From contig JAITGH010000207.1 in the NCBI GenBank assembly GCA_031280855.1, positions 1 through 8,182 on the forward strand: a stretch of 8,182 bases of DNA. The letters are read 5' to 3'. A program made the position numbers and the translations under genes. The notes beneath the pieces were generated by a model. The model had not been told where the DNA came from, did no database searches, and saw only the letters and a program-made list of their open reading frames with translations. The DNA is from Oscillospiraceae bacterium (GTDB lineage: Bacteria; Bacillota; Clostridia; Oscillospirales; Oscillospiraceae). The first letter of the stretch is position 1, and each line of letters begins with the position of its first letter. Of the stretch, positions 1 through 5,042 are shown piece by piece.

Positions 1-59
1 TCAAGTTGATGTACAGATTGCTCCCTAATTCGTAAACAATCGACCCGAATGCAGTATCG

Positions 60-1190
60 CTATTCATCGTCGGTCGTTGCCTCCTCTTCGGTTTCGTTTT
101 GATCTATATCTATTGTTGCGGGGTCGATTATATAACGCTTCACCACCGGATAGACTGTGAATACGGTGATGAAACCGGTAAGCGAGTAAAACAGGAACGG
201 CAGTGTCAGCAACGCGGATTGCGGGATCAGCAATACCAAGACGAAAGTAGCAATGGCGCACGCCGCCACCGCAATGATGTTGCGCACAAACCCGATCAAA
301 ACAAACCTAAGCGAGTTCATGACAATCTGAGCGACACTAAGCCGGATCGTCACAGCTTGCAGGTAGAAATACTGCCTTGCGAAGATGAATACGACCAATC
401 CGATTCGTGCGATGATCTGAACGGCGACCGATGTGAGCCCGCCGACTTCCGTTAAGAAGTTTCCGAATGCGCTGATTACCAGCGAAGCGGTTATCACTAT
501 ATCAAGAAGGCCGAAGATTACGCCTTGCACGATATTCGAGACGCCTCGTGAGAAGACGTCGGAGATCCACGCGTGCTCCTCTCTTGCGAAGTTGCGGTAG
601 ACGTACGTTACGCCCATCATTATGGGACCGTATAGTAAAATCGAGAGTACCGCGAGCGCGTTGAACACGTTCTGCGGCAAGAATCGGATGAATGGGTATG
701 CGAAGACTCTCATTCCGGGGATGAAGTCGTATGCGGCATCGTATGAAAATGAGACGCTGATGCCCTCGGACGGAACAGACTTGCCGTCGAAAGTTACGGA
801 ACTTATGAGGAAGATGGACTTGCCGATTTGGGACTCCTTGATATGGATCTGGTTCAGACCTGTCTCGTGATTTGGGGTAGCGTACAGAGTGGCGGAGTAG
901 AGCACAGCCTCGTCAGAATCCAGTAACGCGACGTGATGCGTCACGCCGGCCTCCGGGAATCCTGCGATTATAAGATACCGATCCGTTATCGCCGTATCCA
1001 GCAGATAGTTCGCGATTGCGATATAGACGTAGATGACCAGCGGGAGCGTGAACACGAAATAGAGCAAGTTCACGGTTACAAGCCGCCAGAACTTGCGAAT
1101 GTAAAGCTCCCAAAATAGAAAGAACCCCGTCTTCTTGGGAGCGTCCGGCATAAGATCCGGGCGCTCCTTGTAGTTGAATCTCTTAAACAT
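60..1190 (-). CDS. YesL/DUF624-family membrane protein with large extracytoplasmic insertion
   Basis: Predicted integral membrane protein of 376 residues; its function is unknown. Hydrophobic segments lie near residues 36-60, 175-196, 220-241, 256-279, 296-321 and 326-350. The stretch GPIMMGVTYVYRNFAREEHA (188-207) resembles the YesL/DUF624 signature, a glycine-proline-led helix followed by an R-N-F-A-R-E-E-H type loop. Family members are usually about 200-230 residues. Here roughly 110 polar, beta-rich residues (62-172) separate helices 1 and 2 and account for the extra length. The C-terminal tail (from about 361) is strongly acidic. I chose the ATG at 1190 because GGAAAGAG lies just upstream; an in-frame ATG at 1238 would add 16 basic residues but has no well-placed Shine-Dalgarno. 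It follows xerD by about 100 bases on the same strand and may be co-transcribed. YesL proteins often sit near carbohydrate-uptake genes, but nothing here indicates a substrate. Confidence 0.8.
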   Translation of the reverse strand: MFKRFNYKERPDLMPDAPKKTGFFLFWELYIRKFWRLVTVNLLYFVFTLPLVIYVYIAIANYLLDTAITDRYLIIAGFPEAGVTHHVALLDSDEAVLYSATLYATPNHETGLNQIHIKESQIGKSIFLISSVTFDGKSVPSEGISVSFSYDAAYDFIPGMRVFAYPFIRFLPQNVFNALAVLSILLYGPIMMGVTYVYRNFAREEHAWISDVFSRGVSNIVQGVIFGLLDIVITASLVISAFGNFLTEVGGLTSVAVQIIARIGLVVFIFARQYFYLQAVTIRLSVAQIVMNSLRFVLIGFVRNIIAVAACAIATFVLVLLIPQSALLTLPFLFYSLTGFITVFTVYPVVKRYIIDPATIDIDQNETEEEATTDDE

Positions 1191-1292
1191 AAACTCTTTC
1201 CGGCTTCGAAAACGTGTACGTAGAGCGAACAAGCTCATTCAAGCGTACGATTGAGCCATCCTTGGCAGAAAGATTACGTTCCGTCGTGAGGC

Positions 1293-2186
1293 TTACGCCG
1301 AGTGTGCCCGCGGGTGAGTGCGATGGTAGACCTCGTTGATCTGGTTCTCGATGAGCTTCTTGTAGACTTGAGTGGAAGAGATGTCCGCGTGTCCGAGCAT
1401 TTCCTTCAGGGAGTGGAGGTCAGCTCCGTTCTCAAGCAAGTGTGCGGCGAAGCTGTGACGCAGAGTATGAGGCGTGATATCTTTCGGGATACCTGCCTTT
1501 TCCTGGTAGTTCTTGACGATCTTCCAGAACCCTTGGCGCGACATACGCGTTCCGTTAACGTTAACGAACAGAGACTTGCGCGAGGTATCGTCGGTCATGT
1601 GAGGACGCGCATAGCGGACGTAGCGCATGAGCGCGTCGACGGCTCCGTCGTACATTGGGATGAGGCGTATTCCACCTTTGCCGCGGCAGTTGAGGAACTT
1701 GTTTGCGAAGTCAACATCCGTAATGTCGAGCGCGACGAGTTCCGACACTCGGATCCCGGTAGCGTAGAGCAATTCAAGCATTGCGCGGTCGCGCATACCT
1801 TTGTAGTCACCATCCAGTACCTGATCCAGGAAGTTATTCATCTCGTTGCCGGTCAAAACTTGCGGCAACTTGCGTTTCTGACGCTCCAATGAGACTCCTA
1901 CGGTGGGGTTCATCGCCATCGCTCCGGTAGTGCACAGATAGCCGTAGAAGCACTTTAAGGAGGCGAGGGATCTGGAGAGTGTGGAGCAGGCCTTGCCATT
2001 TAGTTTGAGCCGAGTGACGTAGTCATCAACGTCGCCCGACGACACCTCGAGCGGATCAAGTCGCTGCGTGTCAAGATACCGCAGGAACTGACTCAGATCG
2101 CATATGTACGACGAGCGCGTGTTCTCGGCAACGTGTTTCTCGCGATCGAGATACTCCGCAAAGCGGCTACTTAGTATCGCGTCCAT
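1293..2186 (-). CDS. xerD: XerD/XerC-type tyrosine recombinase
   Basis: Site-specific tyrosine recombinase of 297 residues, the normal size for XerC/XerD. These proteins resolve chromosome dimers at dif sites near the replication terminus. The N-terminal SAM-like core-binding domain spans roughly residues 1-100. The C-terminal catalytic domain carries the full set expected of an active enzyme: Arg146 (in ATGIRVSEL), Lys170 (CRGKGG), His240 and Arg243 (HTLRHSF), His266 (LGHADISST) and nucleophile Tyr275 (STQVYKK). The tail HRTHPRAH matches the typical Xer C-terminal HPRA. The ATG at 2186 is preceded by GGGGAG seven bases away. A SpoIIM-like gene lies 76 bases upstream, matching the spoIIM-xerD neighbourhood known in Firmicutes, which favours XerD over a phage or integron integrase. 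Between the genes is a weak imperfect hairpin (2217-2251) with no T-run, so co-transcription is likely. XerC and XerD cannot be told apart with certainty from sequence alone. Confidence 0.92.
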   Translation of the reverse strand: MDAILSSRFAEYLDREKHVAENTRSSYICDLSQFLRYLDTQRLDPLEVSSGDVDDYVTRLKLNGKACSTLSRSLASLKCFYGYLCTTGAMAMNPTVGVSLERQKRKLPQVLTGNEMNNFLDQVLDGDYKGMRDRAMLELLYATGIRVSELVALDITDVDFANKFLNCRGKGGIRLIPMYDGAVDALMRYVRYARPHMTDDTSRKSLFVNVNGTRMSRQGFWKIVKNYQEKAGIPKDITPHTLRHSFAAHLLENGADLHSLKEMLGHADISSTQVYKKLIENQINEVYHRTHPRAHSA

Positions 2187-2262
2187 GTTGTTGTCTCCCC
2201 ATAATTGTGATGTAATAACCGAAGCGCCGACTAAGATCGGGCAGTGCGGTTAATGTGGTTCG

Positions 2263-2775
2263 TTAGAGTGAGTTGCTGAGGATCGCCGCCACCGTCAGTG
2301 CGATCGCACAGATGAGGAGGTTGATCCAGTAGCGTGAACCGTATAGTCTCTCGTTGACTGTAGCCCGAATTGCGAGCTTGAACAGTGTAAGCGATGAATG
2401 CAGGGCTTGCACCGACAGCACGAAGAGCACCGTTACGGAGATGAGAGTCGGGATGGCTCGAAGCCTTAGAAACTGCCATCGATCCGAGAACCGGGTCATC
2501 GTTGAGAACATGACCGAGAGTGAGAACGAGAGCGCGAATCCCTTTAGTCCAACCAGCAACGGAACCAGAACTCCTCCCAGCAGGGAAGTCCCAAGCAGTA
2601 CCGCCGCGATGGGGTAGACCATAATCGAAAGCATAGACAGTCCCGAATCAGCTGAGACCGCGCCATTAGGAGAACCGGCGTTGAAGGTGTTACCGGAGAT
2701 CGCACCGACAACTACGCCGAAGACGAAGCTTACGGCAAATACCGCTAATGAGCGACGAAGAAACCGCTTGTCCAT
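2263..2775 (-). CDS. spoIIM: SpoIIM-like membrane protein
   Basis: Small hydrophobic protein of 170 residues with about five predicted membrane helices (near 8-26, 49-72, 73-92, 109-127 and 150-168). The segment LLGTSLLGGVLVPLLVGLKG followed by FALSF (60-84) resembles the most conserved part of SpoIIM, a glycine-rich helix leading into a G-F-x-x-G/S-F motif. In Bacillus, SpoIIM works with SpoIID and SpoIIP in peptidoglycan remodelling during engulfment; family members also exist in non-sporulating bacteria. Position immediately upstream of xerD supports the assignment. The protein is somewhat shorter and more divergent than typical SpoIIM (around 200 residues), so it could be a remote relative only. 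I prefer the ATG at 2775, which has a GGA nine bases upstream; the in-frame ATG at 2793 has no visible ribosome binding site. The likely promoter is at 3015-3043, giving a leader of about 230 nt. Confidence 0.55.
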   Translation of the reverse strand: MDKRFLRRSLAVFAVSFVFGVVVGAISGNTFNAGSPNGAVSADSGLSMLSIMVYPIAAVLLGTSLLGGVLVPLLVGLKGFALSFSLSVMFSTMTRFSDRWQFLRLRAIPTLISVTVLFVLSVQALHSSLTLFKLAIRATVNERLYGSRYWINLLICAIALTVAAILSNSL

Positions 2776-3007
2776 ATGAGCACATCCGATCATCGTAAGA
2801 TTGGACGATAGTGGGCGAGGGATCTACCGTCAGACTTGCACGTTTGCAATCATGCGTCCGCACGAGTCATTACTATGCCGGATTCTTCGGGAATAGTACA
2901 AGCAAGGTTGCGTTCGGATGCGATTACGAAAACTCGTAAAATGCCGTTTTACGATAAACCGTAATCTACGGCGTTACGTAAGCGCAACGATTACGACTTC
3001 TGCAACC
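2776..3007 (-). other. Long leader of the spoIIM-xerD transcript with repeated 7-mers
   Basis: Predicted 5' untranslated region between the promoter at 3015-3043 and the SpoIIM-like start. No convincing coding sequence lies in it on either strand. Plus-strand GATTACG occurs at 2922-2928 and 2989-2995, and its complement CGTAATC at 2960-2966. In the minus-strand RNA the middle copy can therefore pair with either flanking copy. The first pairing extends to about 11 bp with two G-U wobbles and encloses the palindrome TTACGTAA (2974-2981). The second would enclose an 8-bp hairpin (2934-2941 with 2947-2954, loop of five) that is followed on the minus strand by GTTTT. The repeats and stems are seen directly; a regulatory role is inference. 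It does not match a riboswitch class that I recognise. Confidence 0.35.
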
Positions 3008-3014
3008 GAGTCCC

Positions 3015-3043
3015 AGTATACACTATTATCGTACACATTGCAA
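3015..3043 (-). promoter_or_regulatory. Sigma-A type promoter for the spoIIM-xerD-yesL genes
   Basis: On the minus strand, -35 TTGCAA (3043-3038) and -10 TATACT (3020-3015) are separated by exactly 17 bases, close to the vegetative consensus. Transcription would start near 3007. It sits after the terminator of the preceding minus-strand gene and before the SpoIIM-like gene, where a promoter is expected. It does not look like the sigma-E promoter known for Bacillus spoIIM. Confidence 0.6.
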
Positions 3044-3094
3044 GGGTTTTATAGCTATGTTCTGGGCATAATTTCATTTTTGTTAAAATCGACG

Positions 3095-3126
3095 AATAAA
3101 ACAGGCGATTTGATCCATAAATCGCC
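3095..3126 (-). terminator. Intrinsic terminator after the TIGR04086-like gene
   Basis: Read on the minus strand, GGCGATTT and AAATCGCC form a perfect 8-bp stem (3126-3119 with 3111-3104) around a 7-nt loop, followed immediately by TGTTTTATT. The plus strand has no T-run after the stem, so termination is predicted only for minus-strand transcription. It lies about 155 bases after the stop of the gene ending at 3281 and before the promoter at 3043-3015. Confidence 0.65.
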
Positions 3127-3137
3127 ATAACATGCAC

Positions 3138-3188
3138 ACCATTAGTTACATACTGTAACCTTTATGGTTACAGTATGTAACTAATGGT
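3138..3188. repeat. Perfect 23-bp inverted repeat with 5-nt loop
   Basis: Left arm 3138-3160 and right arm 3166-3188 are exact reverse complements, separated by TTTAT. Each arm also contains its own dyad: GTTACATACTGTAAC (3145-3159) and GTTACAGTATGTAAC (3167-3181), both GTTACA-N3-TGTAAC. The element therefore holds four symmetric half-sites. A further GTTACA (3200-3205) and TGTAAC (3220-3225) follow. Neither side has a T-run, so it is not a standard intrinsic terminator. It lies in the gap after the TIGR04086-like gene, about 95 bases upstream of the -35 of the spoIIM promoter. It could be a tandem operator for a dimeric repressor or activator, a cruciform or RNA-stability hairpin, or a trace of a mobile element. 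I do not recognise the protein that would bind it. Confidence 0.85.
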
Positions 3189-3280
3189 AACCGCAAGGAG
3201 TTACAGACGCGCAACCTTTTGTAACCATGCGCGATGATGGCTTGAGCAAATTGGCTCTCGCAGGAGCATTCAATAAGCCG

Positions 3281-3715
3281 CTATCGCTTGTGCAGCACCG
3301 CCTTCTTTGGCGTGCTGAGCCGCATTCCTCCGATTGCGCCTCCGCCAATGTTGGACAGCAACAGTTGCGGCGTTATCCCTCCTGCCGTGGCGTTACCGGA
3401 GATTGCTCGGCCGATTGCAAACAGTAACAGAAATACGGCCAGTGAGGTTACAACGGCGTAAACGAGCTTGCGAGAGGCTGAACGCTTGGCGGCGTACCTC
3501 GAGCCTACTACGCTTCCGACGCAAGAGACGGCGATGACCTCCGCCCGGATCAGACTCTCCGGCAGACTGCCGTTTACCGTAAACAGCGCGAGCAGCGCGA
3601 ATAGCGAGAGCATAGTTCCGATACTTATGAGTATTCCGACGGCAACGATCATCGGCGTGCGGTTGAGAACCGCAGACATCGGGCTTCGCGGTCTCCTGGC
3701 GACTGATTTGTGCAT
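3281..3715 (-). CDS. Small four-helix membrane protein, TIGR04086-like
   Basis: Predicted membrane protein of 144 residues with a short basic N-terminus (MHKSVARRPR) and four hydrophobic segments near residues 22-46, 57-75, 83-105 and 118-132. Layout and length fit the TIGR04086/YrzE-like membrane proteins common in Clostridia and Bacilli. In these, helix 2 runs into a glycine-rich turn followed by an A-A-K/R stretch (here VGSRYAAKR, 70-78). The family has no established function. The ATG at 3715 has GGAGG nine bases upstream, so the start is well supported. The gene is transcribed divergently from the glutamate synthase operon. I see A/T-rich -10-like hexamers (TATAGT/TATAGC) around 3763-3776 on the minus strand but no convincing -35. 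The family name rests on layout more than on a diagnostic motif. Confidence 0.6.
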   Translation of the reverse strand: MHKSVARRPRSPMSAVLNRTPMIVAVGILISIGTMLSLFALLALFTVNGSLPESLIRAEVIAVSCVGSVVGSRYAAKRSASRKLVYAVVTSLAVFLLLFAIGRAISGNATAGGITPQLLLSNIGGGAIGGMRLSTPKKAVLHKR

Positions 3716-3845
3716 ATTGACGAACCTCCGTTTGATGTGGTGTGCGCGATCTGTAAACTTGACTATACCGCTATACTATTCGACCTCGTCCGGCGAGTAT
3801 TACAAAAATATCCGTGAGAGAATGTCGAAAAAATGATTTTTACGC

Positions 3846-3874
3846 TTGACAAACTTGCAGAAGTGTTGTATACT
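3846..3874 (+). promoter_or_regulatory. Strong consensus promoter of the glutamate synthase operon
   Basis: The -35 TTGACA (3846-3851) matches consensus exactly and the -10 TATACT (3869-3874) differs at one base, with 17-bp spacing. An A/T-rich tract upstream (3828-3842, containing the palindrome AAAAATGATTTTT) could act as an UP element. Transcription would start near 3881, giving a leader of about 58 nt. This is among the clearest regulatory signals in the window and suggests high basal expression. Confidence 0.85.
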
Positions 3875-3888
3875 TGTCTGAAACGTGC

Positions 3889-3908
3889 GCCGCAGGTAAC
3901 GCTGCGGC
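3889..3908 (+). other. 5'-terminal hairpin in the operon leader
   Basis: GCCGCAG (3889-3895) and CTGCGGC (3902-3908) form a perfect 7-bp GC-rich stem with loop GTAACG, starting about eight nucleotides after the predicted transcription start. No T-run follows, so it is not a terminator. A 5' mRNA-stabilising hairpin or a protein-binding site is plausible; the leader is too short for a recognisable riboswitch. Confidence 0.5.
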
Positions 3909-3938
3909 AAGTCAGCAGTATGAAAGAGAGTGATACCT

Positions 3939-5042
3939 TTGAGACATCCACCACTTGAGGGTCAGATCCGTATCCCATCCGGTTGCGCTATCTCCGGAGT
4001 CTTCCACAAGGACGGCAAGACAGAGTCCGGGCGGCGTATTATTGACTCGATCGCGCTCATGCATGACCGATCAAACGGACTCGGCGGAGGCTTCGCCGGA
4101 TACGGCATCTATCCCGAATATAAAGAGCTCTACGCCCTGCATATCTTCTACCTTGACCAGAACGTCAAGCAGGACTGCGAAGAGTTCATCCGTGAACACT
4201 TCGATCTCGCAAACGCAGGTGAGATCAAGACCCGTAATATCGCCGAGATCAGGGACGCGCCGAAGATTTGGCGTTACTTCATCTTCCCGCACGCGTATAA
4301 ACTTGACTCGTCAGAACTTGATGAGCGCGAGTATGTCGCGGAATGTGTGTTCGCGATAAACCGTCGGTTCGAGGGCAAGGCGGCAGTGTTCAGCTCAGGC
4401 AAGAACATGGGCGTGTTTAAGGCAAACGCGTTCCCGGAGGACGTCGGCCGCTTCTACATGCTGGAGGACTACAGCGGCTATGCGTGGACTGCGCACGGGC
4501 GTTATCCGACGAATACTCCCGGATGGTGGGGAGGCGCGCACCCGTTCAGTCTGCTGGATTACTCCGTCGTGCATAACGGCGAGATCTCAAGCTATGACGC
4601 CAACCGCCGAAACGTCGAGATGTTTGGATACGATTGCAAGCTTCGCACGGATACGGAGGTCATAACGTACATTTTCGATTACCTGACGCGCCGCGAGGGG
4701 CTGACGTTCGAGGAAGCCTCTGCGGTTGTTGCGGCTCCGTTCTGGTCGACGATCGAGCTTATGCCTGACGATGAGAAGGAATTCTACACATACCTTAGAA
4801 AGCGTTACCACGCGTTGCTCATCAACGGTCCATTCTCGATTATACTTGGGTTCACCGGCGGTATGTTGGTACTGGGCGACCGCTTGAAGTTACGCTCGAT
4901 GGTTGTTGCGGAGCACGGTGATACGTTTTATGCGGCATCGGAGGAGAGCGCGATTCGACTGATTCAACCTGAGCTTGACCGGACATGGGCTCCCGACGCC
5001 GGTGAAGCGATTATCGTTAAGTTATATAAGGAGGGGGAGTAA
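3939..5042 (+). CDS. Glutamate synthase glutamine amidotransferase subunit (class II, split type)
   Basis: Class II (Ntn-type) glutamine amidotransferase that hydrolyses glutamine and passes ammonia to the synthase encoded next. About 367 residues from the TTG at 3939. Visible motifs are the catalytic cysteine in IPSGCAISG (Cys16), HGRYPTNT (186-193), VVHNGEISSYD (211-221) with the oxyanion/glutamine-binding Asn-Gly, RTDTEV (236-241), and GDRLKLRSMVV (314-324). Together these give the typical GltS amidotransferase order. The cysteine is preceded by about 15 residues, so the enzyme must be processed to expose it, as in other glutamate synthases. Only two in-frame starts exist after the stop at 3921: GTG at 3930 and TTG at 3939. 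The purine-rich AAAGAGAGTGAT (3923-3934) is correctly spaced for the TTG but overlaps the GTG, so I chose the TTG. The stop abuts the start of the synthase gene. The standalone protein corresponds to the N-terminal domain of the large bacterial GltB. Confidence 0.9.
   Translation: MRHPPLEGQIRIPSGCAISGVFHKDGKTESGRRIIDSIALMHDRSNGLGGGFAGYGIYPEYKELYALHIFYLDQNVKQDCEEFIREHFDLANAGEIKTRNIAEIRDAPKIWRYFIFPHAYKLDSSELDEREYVAECVFAINRRFEGKAAVFSSGKNMGVFKANAFPEDVGRFYMLEDYSGYAWTAHGRYPTNTPGWWGGAHPFSLLDYSVVHNGEISSYDANRRNVEMFGYDCKLRTDTEVITYIFDYLTRREGLTFEEASAVVAAPFWSTIELMPDDEKEFYTYLRKRYHALLINGPFSIILGFTGGMLVLGDRLKLRSMVVAEHGDTFYAASEESAIRLIQPELDRTWAPDAGEAIIVKLYKEGE

Noticed and set aside
1..59. Possible start of another minus-strand gene at the left edge
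   Set aside because: No start codon with a ribosome binding site or coding sequence can be established in 59 bases, and no terminator hairpin is visible.
1302..1892. Plus-strand open frame of 196 codons opposite xerD
   Set aside because: The xerD frame carries all catalytic residues; the opposite frame has no recognisable domain or operon context.
2217..2251. Imperfect hairpin between the SpoIIM-like gene and xerD
   Set aside because: The stem is interrupted by mismatches and has no T-run on the minus strand, so it is not supported as a terminator.
2918..3130. Plus-strand open frame of 70 codons across the intergenic region
   Set aside because: It runs through the promoter and terminator of the minus-strand genes, has no good ribosome binding site and shows no recognisable protein features.
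3138..3188. GlnR/TnrA box reading of the inverted repeat (TGTAA...TTACA)
   Set aside because: The spacing between TGTAA and TTACA across the centre is nine bases, not the seven of the TGTNA-N7-TNACA consensus.
3763..3776. Minus-strand -10-like hexamers TATAGT and TATAGC upstream of the TIGR04086-like gene
   Set aside because: No -35 hexamer at an acceptable distance could be found, so a promoter was not called.
3920..3958. Twelve-codon upstream frame (ATG at 3920, TGA at 3956) overlapping the amidotransferase start
   Set aside because: It has no Shine-Dalgarno before its ATG and no run of regulatory codons; it looks like a chance overlap.
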